Assembly: GCA_001897995.1 (NCBI GenBank)
Contig: MKRV01000210.1
Span: 1 to 64,000, forward strand
Reading direction: 5' to 3'
DNA: 64,000 nt
Origin: Alphaproteobacteria bacterium 65-37
GTDB taxonomy: Bacteria; Pseudomonadota; Alphaproteobacteria; Reyranellales; Reyranellaceae
Shown: one piece after another, positions 1-9,124 of the stretch
Numbering within the stretch: position 1 is the first letter of the stretch
Layout of the letters: each line of letters begins with the position of its first letter
Position numbers and translations under genes: made by a program
Notes under the pieces: model-generated
What the model was told of the DNA's origin: nothing
What the model saw: the letters and a program-made list of their open reading frames with translations, nothing else
Databases searched by the model: none

Positions 1-3
1 ATG

Positions 4-1104
4 TCATGGATGGCGGTCATTGGAATAGCTTACACGCTCGGCAATGAGTTTGGTCAATACAGGTGCCAGGAACAGCACCGCGAGCAGCCGCACCGTCTGC
101 ATCGCCATCACGAAGGAGACGTCGCAGTTGGTCGACGCGGCGATGATGGCAATGGAATCGACACCGCCCGGGCTGGTCGCGAGATAGGCGGTGAGCGGAT
201 CGACGCCGATGGTGACGACCATCAGCCACGCCACCACGCCGCAGAGCGCGATCAGGATGGCAGCGCAGGCGATGGCTCGCGGCAGCATCCGCGCCACGTA
301 GAGCAGCAAGGGCCGCGTGAACCGGAGGCCGACATTCCAGCCGATGAAGGCAAAGCTCACGGCCAGCGCCCAGGGCGGCAGTTCGACCGTCATCCAGCCG
401 ACATGAGCGAGCACGATGCAGAGGACCAGCGGCACCAGCATGGCGCCCGCCGGGATGCGCAGGACACGGGCGATCAGCGGCCCCACGATCGCGACGACCA
501 AGGTCTCGCCGAACGACAGCCAGTTGGCGTCGGGGAACCAGGCGATGGCGTCGCCACCATGGGGGGCCGTGACGCCGAACACCTTGGCCACCAGGGCGGC
601 GACGCCCGCCACCATGACCACCCGCAGATACTGCATGAAGGCGACCAGGCGGATGTCGGCCCCGTAGGATTCGGACATCACTGTCATGACCGAGGCGGCG
701 CCTGGGCTGATACCCCACAGCGCCGTCGTGCCGGGCATCATCTCCAGGCGCGTCATCGCCCAGCCCAGCAGAAGGCTGGCGCCGATGACGGCCAGCACGC
801 CGACAGTAAAGAGCTGCCAGTGGGCCAGGATGTCACCGACGATCGACAGCGGCACCATGCGGGCGATCATGCAGCCGACGACGCCCTGGGCGAACACGAA
901 AGCCGGCAGCGGCATGCGCGGCTTGCCGCCATTGGACGCGACGACGATGCCGGCGATCAGCGGCCCCAGCATCAACGGCGCCGGTGCATGCAGCCACAGG
1001 AGGACCGCGGCAATGCCGGCCGACAGCGCGATCAGCACCAGCCATTGCAGGGCCGGCGAAAGCCCGCTCAACCCTTTCGGGGATTCTTCGGGCTGCTCGG
1101 TCAT
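4..1104 (-). CDS. AbrB-family integral membrane protein
   Basis: The 366-residue product is almost entirely hydrophobic, with about ten predicted membrane segments and the repeated glycine/proline-rich helices typical of the AbrB family (formerly called putative ammonia monooxygenase). Family members are named for regulation of aidB in E. coli, but their transport or signalling substrate is unknown. The segment around residues 125-150 (PGTTALWGISPGAASVM) and its counterpart near 315 (YLATSPGGVDSIAII) form the internal duplication of the family. The stop lies 4 bases from the window edge, so the gene is complete. It begins 4 bases after the stop of the CinA-like gene upstream and is probably cotranscribed with it. 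Confidence 0.85.
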   Translation of the reverse strand: MTEQPEESPKGLSGLSPALQWLVLIALSAGIAAVLLWLHAPAPLMLGPLIAGIVVASNGGKPRMPLPAFVFAQGVVGCMIARMVPLSIVGDILAHWQLFTVGVLAVIGASLLLGWAMTRLEMMPGTTALWGISPGAASVMTVMSESYGADIRLVAFMQYLRVVMVAGVAALVAKVFGVTAPHGGDAIAWFPDANWLSFGETLVVAIVGPLIARVLRIPAGAMLVPLVLCIVLAHVGWMTVELPPWALAVSFAFIGWNVGLRFTRPLLLYVARMLPRAIACAAILIALCGVVAWLMVVTIGVDPLTAYLATSPGGVDSIAIIAASTNCDVSFVMAMQTVRLLAVLFLAPVLTKLIAERVSYSNDRHP

Positions 1105-1108
1105 CGTA

Positions 1109-1870
1109 CTACTGGACGAACTCCTCCGCCTCGCCGTTCATCTTGCGGATGGTCTCCATCAGCTCCAGCGCGGCGGCGACCAGCCTTGCATCATCCGTGC
1201 CACGCATCACCAGCGAGACGCTCGGCTTGCCGTTGCGGAAGGCCGGGTAGGAGCCGATGTCGATATCCTCGTAGCGCTTCTGCAGCGCCCCCAGCGGCTC
1301 GGCGATGATGCCTTCGGGGAGGTTGGTGCGCACCGTGCGCGACAGGACGGGCGTGCCGCCGACCAGCCGATGCTTCATCGACTGGAACATCGCCTCGGCG
1401 ACCTTGGGGATGCCGGCGAAAGTGAAGACGTTTTCCATCTGGAAGCCCGGCGCCACCGACACCGGATTGTCGACCAGCACGCCGCCATGCGGCACCCGCG
1501 CCATGCGCCGCCGCGCCGGCGTAAATAATGCCGGATCGCCGTAGTGGCGGGTCATGCGCGCCACCGCTTCGGGATGCTCGGAGATCCCCACGCCGAACGC
1601 CTTGGCGATGCAATCGGCGGTGATGTCGTCGTGGGTCGGACCGATGCCACCGGTGGTGAAGACATAATCGAACTTGCGCCGCACCTCGTTCACGGTGGCG
1701 ACGACCGTCTCCTCGATGTCGGGAATGACCCGGCATTCCATCACCCGCACGCCGAGTGCACCGAGCTCGGTGGCGAGATACTGGATGTTGGAATCGCGGG
1801 TTCGCCCGCTCAGGATTTCGTTGCCGATCACGAGGATGCAGGCGGTGACGATCTTGGCCGGCTCGGACAT
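1109..1870 (-). CDS. CinA-like competence/damage-inducible protein (MoaB/Mog-type domain)
   Basis: The 253-residue protein carries only the molybdopterin-binding (MoaB/MogA-like) domain. Near the N-terminus is ILVIGNEILSG, and residues 70-77 read TTGGIGPTHDD, the signature of this fold. It lacks the C-terminal nicotinamide-nucleotide deamidase domain of full CinA, so it belongs to the short COG1058 group, whose role is not firmly known (pyrophosphatase activity has been shown in relatives). I chose the ATG at 1870 because residues upstream in the open frame do not resemble the family. The divergent map gene starts 114 bp away. Confidence 0.85.
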   Translation of the reverse strand: MSEPAKIVTACILVIGNEILSGRTRDSNIQYLATELGALGVRVMECRVIPDIEETVVATVNEVRRKFDYVFTTGGIGPTHDDITADCIAKAFGVGISEHPEAVARMTRHYGDPALFTPARRRMARVPHGGVLVDNPVSVAPGFQMENVFTFAGIPKVAEAMFQSMKHRLVGGTPVLSRTVRTNLPEGIIAEPLGALQKRYEDIDIGSYPAFRNGKPSVSLVMRGTDDARLVAAALELMETIRKMNGEAEEFVQ

Positions 1871-1983
1871 TCTGGACTCGCGCGATTTTCCCCGTGGTTT
1901 CAGTAGATTAGCCGACACATCGGGAGGGGCCAAGCTGCAGCCACGGCCTTGTTACCGCCCGTATCGCATGCCAAATAAGGCGC

Positions 1984-2868
1984 ATGACCAATTCCCGCGA
2001 ATTCGTCGACGACAGCGACGACTATTGGCGGCGCGACGAGCGCACCATCAAGCTGCACGGGCCCGAGGGCTTCGAGGGCATGCGCCTGGCTGGCCGGCTG
2101 GCCGCCGAGACGCTCGACTTCATCACGCCCCATGTGCAGCCCGGCGTCACGACCGGGGAACTCGACAAGCTCTGCCACGACTACATTCTCGACCACAAGG
2201 CGATCCCCGCCCCGCTCAATTATCGCGGCTTTCCGAAGTCGATCTGCACCTCGATCAACCATGTGGTCTGCCACGGCATCCCGTCGGACAAGCGGCTGCA
2301 GAACGGCGACATCATCAACATCGACGTCACCGTGATCCTCGACGGCTGGTACGGCGACACCAGCCGCATGTTCTTTGCGGGCGACGTCAGCGTTAAGGCC
2401 AAGCGCCTGTGCGACGTCACCTACGAGGCGATGATGCGCGGCATCGCGGTGGTCAAGCCCGGCGCCCATGTCGGCGACATCGGCTATGCCATCCAGAGCT
2501 ATGTCGAGGCACAGCGCTTCTCCGTGGTGCGCGATTTCTCGGGCCACGGGCTCGGCCGCATTTTCCACGACGCCCCGAACATCCTGCACTACGGCAAGAA
2601 GGGTACCGGTCCGGTGCTCAAGCCCGGCATGTTCTTCACCGTCGAGCCGATGGTGAATGCCGGCACCTGGCAGGTGAAGATCCTGAGCGACGGCTGGACG
2701 GCGGTGACGCGCGACAAGCAGCTCTCGGCGCAATACGAGCACTCGGTCGGCGTGACCGAGACCGGCGTGGAGTTCTTCACGCTCTCGCCGATGGGTCTCG
2801 CCAAGCCGCCCTATGACCTCACCGGCGCCAAGCCGGCCGAGGAAGCCCGCGCCGCCGCCACCGCCTGA
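1984..2868 (+). CDS. map: Type I methionine aminopeptidase
   Basis: This cytosolic metalloprotease removes the N-terminal methionine from new proteins. The 294 residues contain all five metal ligands at the expected spacing: D114 (INIDVT), D125 (GDTS), H188 (GHGLG), E221 (VEPM) and E252 (QYEHS), with catalytic H93 (INHVVCHG) and H195. It is slightly longer than the 264-residue E. coli enzyme because of about 20 extra N-terminal residues and a short C-terminal tail rich in Ala and Pro. It is a core gene, which argues that the first 5 kb are ancestral chromosome. Confidence 0.96.
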   Translation: MTNSREFVDDSDDYWRRDERTIKLHGPEGFEGMRLAGRLAAETLDFITPHVQPGVTTGELDKLCHDYILDHKAIPAPLNYRGFPKSICTSINHVVCHGIPSDKRLQNGDIINIDVTVILDGWYGDTSRMFFAGDVSVKAKRLCDVTYEAMMRGIAVVKPGAHVGDIGYAIQSYVEAQRFSVVRDFSGHGLGRIFHDAPNILHYGKKGTGPVLKPGMFFTVEPMVNAGTWQVKILSDGWTAVTRDKQLSAQYEHSVGVTETGVEFFTLSPMGLAKPPYDLTGAKPAEEARAAATA

Positions 2869-2883
2869 CGTCCGGGCCTTTCG

Positions 2884-4338
2884 TCAGGCCGTTTCAGCGA
2901 CGGCGACCAGTTCGGCGATCGGTTCGCCCGTCAGCACCAGCTTCTGGATGCCGGGCGATGCGTCCGGCGACAGGGTGATGGTGCCGCGCAGGCGTCCGCG
3001 CAGGCAGGTCATGGTGAAGTGGCCGGCCAGGGCGTGGATCGGCTCGATCCTCTCCAGACGTCCATCGCCCAGACGCCTCTTGAGATCGGCGAGTTCGGCA
3101 TTGCGAAAGCGCACCGGCGTGTCGAGCAGAAGGTTCACCGCCAGGACGGGCTCGGCCGTTTCGATGCGGCCCGCGCCATAGGCGGCAACGACCGCCTCCA
3201 CCGCGCGAACGAGCACCGCCGAAGGCTTGGCCAACGCCGGCCGGTCGGCCGCCGCGTGCAGCATCTCCGCGACGCGCAAGGTGATTCGCGACATCGGCGC
3301 GTAGGTGCCATTGGCGAAGGCGAAGACGCCCCAGCCCCGCTGCGGCAGCATCAGCACGTGCGAGCCGTAGCCCGGCAGGCCGCCGGAATGATGCAGGCGC
3401 ATGCCAAGCAGCCCGTCCGTCGAGTGCATCAGGCCATAGCCATAGGCACTGCCGACTGCGGTGCTGCCAGCGAGTGCCCGCCCCTCGACCGCTTCGGGCA
3501 GAAAGGGCGGCGCCGTCCAGAGTGCCAGCTCGCGGACACTGGAGCGGCGCACCGGGCCGATCTCGGCATCGTCGCGCGCCGGCCAGGCGCCGAGCAGGAA
3601 GGCGACATAGCGGGCATAGTCGGGCACCGTCGTCGCAAGGCCTCCCATGGCGCCCACCTCGCCATCGGGCTCGAGCCGCTCGCGCGACCAGGCCCCATCG
3701 TCCAGGCGATAGCCCCAGGCGAAGTCGTGACGGCTGGCCTCGAGCGCATCGAAGGTCGTGCGCGCCATGCCGAGCGGCTCCAGGAACGTGCGCCGCATGT
3801 AGGCCTGATAGGGCTCGCCACTGACATTGCTCAGGACACGGCCGAGCAGCGCATAGCCGAGATTGCTGTACTCGAAGGCGAGGCCGGGCGGCCGCGCGAA
3901 GAGCTGGCCGGTCGCCATCAGCTGGTCGAGCTCGGCCGGCGTCATGCCCAGCACCCGGTCGCCCCAGGGATCGTCGGTGACGAAGCCTGCGACATGGGTC
4001 AGCAGATCGCGCACGCTGACCGGCCGGCTGTCGAGCGTCGCCGGCCGCACTTTGGCGAACTGCGGCACGTACTCAGCGAGTGGCGCATCGAGCGCCAGGC
4101 GGCCCTGGTCGCGCAGCGACAGGATCGCGAGCGCCGTCATGTTCTTGGTCATCGAGGCGATGCGGAAGGCCGTCTCGCGGCCCACTGCCCGCTCGGCCTC
4201 GCGATCGGCGAGGCCGATGGTCGTCACATGGGCGAGCTGGCCGTCCTGGACGATGCCGGCGGCGAGGCCGGAAAGCTGTTCCTGCTGGGCAAAAGCCGCG
4301 TAGGCGGCGTCTATTTCGGCAAAGATCTTCGCTGACAT
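2884..4338 (-). CDS. Serine hydrolase, class C beta-lactamase/esterase superfamily
   Basis: The 484-residue protein has the penicillin-binding-protein fold catalytic set: S62-M-T-K65 (SxxK), Y157-S-N159 (YxN) and an HSGG box in the last third, which replaces KTG. This arrangement is typical of family VIII esterases and DD-peptidase-like hydrolases rather than true AmpC enzymes. There is no clear signal peptide, so it is likely cytosolic. A long C-terminal extension (about residues 350-484) follows the catalytic domain and may be a lipocalin-like accessory domain. The substrate cannot be told from sequence. It runs convergent to map. Confidence 0.85.
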   Translation of the reverse strand: MSAKIFAEIDAAYAAFAQQEQLSGLAAGIVQDGQLAHVTTIGLADREAERAVGRETAFRIASMTKNMTALAILSLRDQGRLALDAPLAEYVPQFAKVRPATLDSRPVSVRDLLTHVAGFVTDDPWGDRVLGMTPAELDQLMATGQLFARPPGLAFEYSNLGYALLGRVLSNVSGEPYQAYMRRTFLEPLGMARTTFDALEASRHDFAWGYRLDDGAWSRERLEPDGEVGAMGGLATTVPDYARYVAFLLGAWPARDDAEIGPVRRSSVRELALWTAPPFLPEAVEGRALAGSTAVGSAYGYGLMHSTDGLLGMRLHHSGGLPGYGSHVLMLPQRGWGVFAFANGTYAPMSRITLRVAEMLHAAADRPALAKPSAVLVRAVEAVVAAYGAGRIETAEPVLAVNLLLDTPVRFRNAELADLKRRLGDGRLERIEPIHALAGHFTMTCLRGRLRGTITLSPDASPGIQKLVLTGEPIAELVAVAETA

Positions 4339-4421
4339 CGGGGCACCATATCAGGCGCCGCGCCCCGGCTTCAGCCCGTTCTTGCCGCGTTTCCGCCGCG
4401 CTCGCAGTGGACGGTATCGGC

Positions 4422-5252
4422 ATGGGGAAGGCAAAACGCTCGGCCACCGAATTGGGGCGCGAACCGGCGACGGACGACGGGGCCCTGGTCGCACTGCTGG
4501 CGGCTGGCCTTCGCCTTCAGACGTCGGACAATGTCTGGCGGGTCAGCGGCAACACCCTCCCCCATCGGCTTATGCTGCGTGACGCCGGCGGCACCTGGAA
4601 TCGACTGGACCAGTGCTGGGATTTCACCGGCGAGGACCCGACCACCAGGCTGGTCGCCGCGATCGAAGCCGCGCCCACGCCGAGCGGCCACAATAGCGGC
4701 AACGCCGAGGCCCCCAAGCCGCACTATCATGGCCATCGCGGCCGCGTGCGCGAGCGCGTGCTCAAGACCGGCACGGAGCCGCTGGCCGACTACGAACTGC
4801 TGGAGCTGCTGCTCTTCTACTCGATCGAGCGCATCGACACCAAGCCGCTCGCCAAGCGGCTGCTGGAGCGCTTCGGCACGCTCGGCGACGTCTTCGCTGC
4901 CGAGCCGGGGCAACTGCGCGAGTTCGAGATCGACCAGCGAACCCTGGTCCACTTCAAGGCATTGCGCGAGGTCGGACGGCGGCTGGCCGAGCGCAAGGTC
5001 AAGGACATGCCCGTCCTCACCAACTGGCAGCAGCTGATCGACTACTGCCACGCCGCGCTGGCGCACGAGAAGACCGAGCAGTTCCGCATCCTCTTCCTCG
5101 ACACCAAGAACGTGCTGATCGCCGACGAGGTGCAGCAGCGCGGCACCATCGACCACACCCCCGTCTATCCACGCGAGGTGGTGAAGCGGGCGCTGGCGCT
5201 GAATGCCGCCGCGCTGATCCTGGTGCACAACCATCCTACTCAGCCTTTCTAG
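4422..5252 (+). pseudogene. radC: radC, 3' end lost at the edge of an integrated element
   Basis: The first 276 codons match RadC: a helix-hairpin-helix-like N-terminal region, then the JAB/MPN+ domain (residues about 200-272). The frame reads into the zinc motif as LVHNHP (H269, H271), where the family continues with S-G-D and a ligand Asp, but here it changes to TQPF and a stop. The protein therefore lacks the last metal ligand and about 35-40 residues. The tyrosine recombinase gene starts 178 bp downstream in the same direction, so I read the break as an element/chromosome junction rather than random decay. The ATG at 4422 is chosen because upstream codons overlap the divergent hydrolase. 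Confidence 0.88.
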
Positions 5253-5430
5253 ATCACGCTCGATCACGCTTCTAACCGTTGAATCACTTGCATTTTGTGG
5301 CTTGTCTCAGGGTCTAGACGCATGGCAGATTGGGGGCGGTTTTGAGGGGGATCGGTCGCCGTTCTGACCCCAGTTGCCGACCCCAACTACCCGCCTGACG
5401 ACCCCACTCGAGAGCCGATGGGAGAGCCTA
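5225..5430 (+). other. Probable attachment-site region of the integrated element
   Basis: The radC reading changes character at about 5236-5240. From there to the integrase start the sequence is AT-richer than its surroundings. It holds a tandem GATCACGCT repeat (5251-5268), and the GACCCCA motif recurs three times between 5365 and 5410. Such short repeats beside an integrase gene can be recombinase arm sites. The exact core cannot be set without the matching end, which I did not find in this window. Confidence 0.45.
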
Positions 5431-6729
5431 GTGCCAAGTCTTACCGACGGAGAGATACGCCGCGCCCTGAAACAGGTAGAGTGGACTGGCAAACAGGTAA
5501 GCCTCGTCGATGGCGAGGGACACGGCACTGGCCGGCTCGTCTTGGTCATGAAGCCGATGCCCACTCGCGTTACGGCGGACTGGATGGCGCAGCAGTGGCG
5601 AGACCAAAAGCGGCTCAAGAAGAAGCTCGGCTCGTATCCGTCGATGTCGCTCGGCAAGGCTCGTGAAGTCTTCACTCGCGATTTCGCCGACATGATCCAG
5701 AAGGGTCGCAGCATCAAGATCGCCGGCGACACACGGCCCGGCACTGTAGCCGATCTCTTCGAGGCCTACGTCGCTCACCTAAAGGCGTCGGAAAAGTCCT
5801 CCTGGAAGGAAGCTGAGAAAGTCCTTAACAGAGTCGCCGATACGCTCGGCCGCAATCGATCAGCTCGGGACATCGAGCCGGACGAAATCACTGGTGTGAT
5901 TCGGCCGATCTACGATCGCGGCAGGCGTTCGATGGCGGATCACGTCCGGAGCTACATCCGATCCGCGTATAGCTGGGGTCTGAAATCGGAGCACGATTAT
6001 CGTGGAGTGTCGCAGCGGCGCTTCCGTCTTGTTTACAATCCCGCTGCCGGCATTCCCACGGAGCCCAAGAAAGTCGGGACGCGATGGCTTGATGAAGAGG
6101 AGTTCGTCCGCCTCTACCGCTGGCTCGAATGCCCTGACACGCCAGTTCACCCTCCTTACACGCGCGCCGTGCGCATTCTCATGCTCACGGGGCAGCGCGT
6201 CGAGGAGATCGCCCGTCTCCATGTCGACCAATGGGACGCCAAGGAGCGGATCATCGACTGGTCAAAAACCAAGAACGGCAAGCCGCATGCCATTCCGGTC
6301 CCTGAAGTCGCAAGGGAGCTGATCGAGTCCATCAAGCCCAATGCGCATGGCTGGTTTTTCCCTTCCGCGACGAACCCGACCAAGCCCGTCAGCCACGGCA
6401 CGCTTTACGCGTTCATGTGGCGTCAGCGCGAGCGCGAGGTGATCCCCGTCGTGACCAATCGCGATTTGCGCAGAACCTGGAAGACGCTGGCTGGACAGGC
6501 TGGCCTGTCAAAGGAGCTGCGCGATCGGCTGCAGAACCACACGCTCCAGGATGTCAGTTCGAAGAGCTACGATCGCTGGAACTACATGCCGGAAAAGCGG
6601 GCCGCGATGAAGAAGTGGAATGCTTTCGTCCAGATGATGCTGAACAAGAAGTGGTCAAAGCCGGAAAAGGAGAAACGCATGCCGATCATCCGTAGCACCG
6701 CTGAAGAAGCGGCTCAGCGAGTGGACTGA
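5431..6729 (+). CDS. Tyrosine-type site-specific recombinase (phage/island integrase)
   Basis: The protein (432 residues from the GTG at 5431) has the layout of a P4-like integrase: an N-terminal DNA-arm-binding domain (about 1-95), a core-binding domain (about 105-215) and a catalytic domain. Visible catalytic residues are R256 (TGQRVEEI), the DLRRT box with R347, H370 (LQNH) and the nucleophile Y380 (SKSYDRW). The usual His of the HxxR box is an Arg (NRDLRR). GTG 5431 gives the family-like start PSLTD and has GGGAG 7 bases upstream; the longer frame from TTG 5374 has neither. It sits directly after the broken radC and is the best candidate for the enzyme that inserted the element. Confidence 0.9.
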   Translation: MPSLTDGEIRRALKQVEWTGKQVSLVDGEGHGTGRLVLVMKPMPTRVTADWMAQQWRDQKRLKKKLGSYPSMSLGKAREVFTRDFADMIQKGRSIKIAGDTRPGTVADLFEAYVAHLKASEKSSWKEAEKVLNRVADTLGRNRSARDIEPDEITGVIRPIYDRGRRSMADHVRSYIRSAYSWGLKSEHDYRGVSQRRFRLVYNPAAGIPTEPKKVGTRWLDEEEFVRLYRWLECPDTPVHPPYTRAVRILMLTGQRVEEIARLHVDQWDAKERIIDWSKTKNGKPHAIPVPEVARELIESIKPNAHGWFFPSATNPTKPVSHGTLYAFMWRQREREVIPVVTNRDLRRTWKTLAGQAGLSKELRDRLQNHTLQDVSSKSYDRWNYMPEKRAAMKKWNAFVQMMLNKKWSKPEKEKRMPIIRSTAEEAAQRVD

Positions 6730-6933
6730 CAGTGATCAGCAGACGTCCCTGAGATGGCCGGGCAAAGAACGCTAATGCCCGCGGCCGCGGAGAACGGCAA
6801 GCGATGCTCCCGCTAGGGAGGCGCGGGTGTCGTCTCCAATCTGCAGGCCGAACCGAGAGGCAAGTCCCCGCATGTTCTCGGCCGCGTCGTAGGTTCAAAT
6901 CGGGAGGGCGCAGCGATCAGAACTTGCGGACGC

Positions 6934-6959
6934 AAAAAAGCCGCCCGGTTAGGGCGGCT
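6934..6959 (-). terminator. Rho-independent terminator, minus strand
   Basis: Read on the minus strand, AGCCGCCC and GGGCGGCT form a perfect 8-bp stem with a 5-base loop, followed by six T. It would end minus-strand transcripts coming from the recombinase remnants. The plus-strand side lacks a T run. Confidence 0.75.
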
Positions 6960-7103
6960 GTTCTGTCCAACTTGGCTTCGCAAGTTGAGATGGTTGCGGG
7001 GGCATGCAAGCGCGTTTGTTATAACTTCTGGCCTAGGAGACCTCCGACGGCCAGCGGCAAGATCGAGAATGGCCATAAGTTCGCCGCGTAGGATGGCGTG
7101 GCT

Positions 7104-7325
7104 CACCACGTCGTAGCCATAGCAGAGCCCACCGCCCGCCTTGCCCTTCTCCACCCGTCCGCGCAAACCTCGGTGGGTCTTGGCGGCAAGGTCTTTCAGG
7201 AACAAAGCGTTCATCGTGCCTTTGAGACCGACATGAAGTTCGGAGATTTCCCCTTCGGCCAGGGTGACGATTTGCACGCCGGCGAAACGGAGATGCTTGA
7301 ACAGCGTCGCTACGTCGGCCTGAGC
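7104..7325 (-). pseudogene. Serine recombinase (resolvase/invertase family) internal fragment
   Basis: About 74 codons match the middle of large serine recombinases of the Pin/Tn3-resolvase superfamily: the catalytic-domain end (IVTLAEGEISELHVGLKG), the long E helix (MNALFLKDLAAKTHRGLRG) and the start of the recombinase domain (GGGLCYGYDVV). The N-terminal catalytic serine region and the whole C-terminal DNA-binding part are missing; beyond residue VV the frame reads unrelated sequence. The upper edge runs into an IS110 remnant. It is a dead relic of a second recombination system. Confidence 0.8.
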
Positions 7326-7432
7326 GAATGACGGATGCTGTTTTCGATGTCGAGGAACTTGCGCTTGAGGTTGCGGCGCTGAATCAATAGCGTCTGCGCC
7401 AACGATACGTCCAGTCCCGCAAAAAATTCCAT
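7320..7432 (-). pseudogene. IS110-family transposase remnant
   Basis: The minus strand from ATG 7432 reads MEFFAGLDVSLAQT, the start of IS110-family (DEDD) transposases including the first acidic residue, then jumps to LLIQRRNLKRKFLDIEN, which belongs about 100 residues further on. An internal deletion thus joined two parts before the frame runs into the serine-recombinase fragment. About 35 codons remain. Confidence 0.6.
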
Positions 7433-7862
7433 TTTTCGTCTCCCGCGTTGCTTCTTCAACGCAGGCATATTCGCGCTATCGCCGTCCACAGGCGAGCCGC
7501 CAATAATAGCTGCCTCAACCGCCCCAGACCCTCCAAGCCCGATTACCGCGGCATTCCAATTCGAGCGTTCAAAGTCTATCCCGCGCTACGATATTTCTCT
7601 CCTCCGAAACCGTGCTGCGCCCGACAGCGGACCTGCAATTCCTCCGCACGCCGATTATTCAACACTGGTCAGTCAACGGCCGCCGAACCGTCGTGCGCCC
7701 GTTGCAAAACGTGCGCTCAGCCAGCGAGGCGGATGACAATCGGACGGCATTTTGTATGCCGCCCACCGCACGATTTACTGATTTGGGGATGTCGGTTTCA
7801 CTTCCGCTCCTCACCCAATAGCGTCATTCTGACGGACATCTCGGCACCTCGCATTTGTGTCA
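7433..7862. other. 430 bp without a recognisable gene
   Basis: Short frames exist on both strands but none resembles a protein family that I recognise. No repeat, terminator or RNA structure stood out. It lies between an IS110 relic and a truncated regulator and may be scrambled leftover sequence. Confidence 0.5.
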
Positions 7863-8320
7863 TCAACTGACTATCCGGCCGAGTATGCGAGCGGCGCGGT
7901 CGATCTCCTTTTCATTCCACGCTGCGAAGCCGAGAAACAATCCCTGCTCTTTTGATTTGTGAAAGAACAGGCTCGATAAGGGACGGGCCACAACACCTGC
8001 ATCAAGAAGCAGTGCCGATAGCTGATGGTCGTTCGACAAGGCACGGCATCGAGCCAAGAGTTGCATTCCGCCAGCCGGGACATCATTGGTAAGTCGACCG
8101 CCAGCTTCCGATTCAAGTGCCTGCAGCATTCTATCGCGCCGTCCTTTGTAGAGGCGAGTCATCCTGCGGACGTGGGCAAGGTAAGCCCCAGATAGTATGA
8201 ACTCGGCCAGCGCATCCTGGATGGTGACGACCGCCAACAACCCCATATGGCGCTGAGCTAACTCGAAGGTCTCAACGAGATCTTTCGGGACAACGATGTA
8301 GCCGATCCGAATATGCTTCT
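7863..8320 (-). pseudogene. MocR/PdxR-type GntR regulator, C-terminal aminotransferase-like fragment
   Basis: About 150 codons match the end of MocR-family regulators, whose large domain is a fold-type I aminotransferase relative. Recognisable pieces are RIGYIVVPKDLVETF, then HVRRMTRLYKGRRD and the C-terminal AAWNEKEIDRAARILG. The GntR DNA-binding domain and most of the aminotransferase domain, including the PLP lysine, are absent. The frame stays open to 8708 but codes for nothing recognisable there and overlaps a plus-strand dehydrogenase fragment. The break lies at about 8316-8320, where the fragment meets that dehydrogenase piece. Confidence 0.75.
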
Positions 8321-9115
8321 CGCCGTCGCTTCTCCTGAACAGCGAGAGAAGTATCTGCGGCCCTATGCCAATGGTGAGGTGGTATCGGCAATGGCCATTT
8401 CGGAGCCAGGTGCGGGCGCCGACCCTCGGAGAATGTCCACCCGTGCCAACTGGGATGGCAGGAACTGGGTACTCAACGGACGGAAGATCTGGATCAGCAA
8501 GGCGGCTGAAGCGGAATTCACAATTGCAATGGCTGTGGCAAGCCGCGATGGCGCCAACGGCGGAATCACAGCCTTCTTGGTCGACAAGGGGACTCCGGGC
8601 TTCAATATTCTTCGTCGTATCCCGATGATTGGCGGTCAGTTCACGTACGAAATCGCCTTCGAGGATTGCAAGCTTCCGCCCGAAGCCGTGCTCGGCGGCG
8701 AAGGTCAAGGCTTTGCTCCGATGCAGAAGCGCCTGTCAGTCCGCCGCTTGCAGATGGGTTCTTGGTGCGTTGGGATCGCGCAGCGCGCACTCGATATCCT
8801 GATCGAGCATGCAAGCCAGCGAACGACGTTCGGCTCGCTGCTGGCACAGCGTCAGACAATTCAATGGTGGGCAGCTGATGCCGCCACAAAGATCCATGCC
8901 ACGCGTCTCATGGTCTACGATGCCGCTCGCAAGGTTGACCAGGGGCGTGAAGCGCGCGCCGAGCTGTCGATGATCAAAGTCTATGCAAGTGAGATGGCGA
9001 CCGAAGTGATCGACAAAGCAATGCAGACCCTGGGCGCGATGGGTATGACCAAGGAGATTCCCCTCTATCTCATGGCGGAGAAGATCCGCTGGATTCGAGT
9101 TGGCGAACCAAGTGG
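8313..9115 (+). pseudogene. Acyl-CoA dehydrogenase fragment, truncated at both ends
   Basis: About 265 codons cover the middle and C-terminal domains of an acyl-CoA dehydrogenase. The match enters at QREKYLRPYANGEVVSAMAI, continues through the FAD-binding SEPGAGAD and WISKAAEAEFTIAM strands, and reaches the last helix at EKIRWIRVGEPS. The N-terminal helical domain (about 100 residues) and the final 15-20 residues are missing. At about 9110 the frame runs into non-homologous codons and stops at 9179. No plausible start or ribosome site precedes it. It is a relic wedged between two other gene fragments. Confidence 0.8.
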
Positions 9116-9124
9116 CCTGACTTG

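Noticed and set aside
1-1308. Long plus-strand frame over the AbrB and CinA-like genes
   Set aside because: It is rich in His, Asp, Arg and Gln, has no family resemblance and is the antisense shadow of two well-supported genes.
3019-4335. 438-codon plus-strand frame opposite the beta-lactamase-like hydrolase
   Set aside because: Shadow of a gene with complete SxxK and YxN motifs on the other strand.
5374-5430. Integrase start at TTG 5374
   Set aside because: Residues before GTG 5431 are unlike integrases and the TTG has no ribosome site.
6880-6912. Functional tRNA gene
   Set aside because: Only a T-arm-like stretch is present; the stem does not pair and no acceptor, D-arm or anticodon arm can be built.
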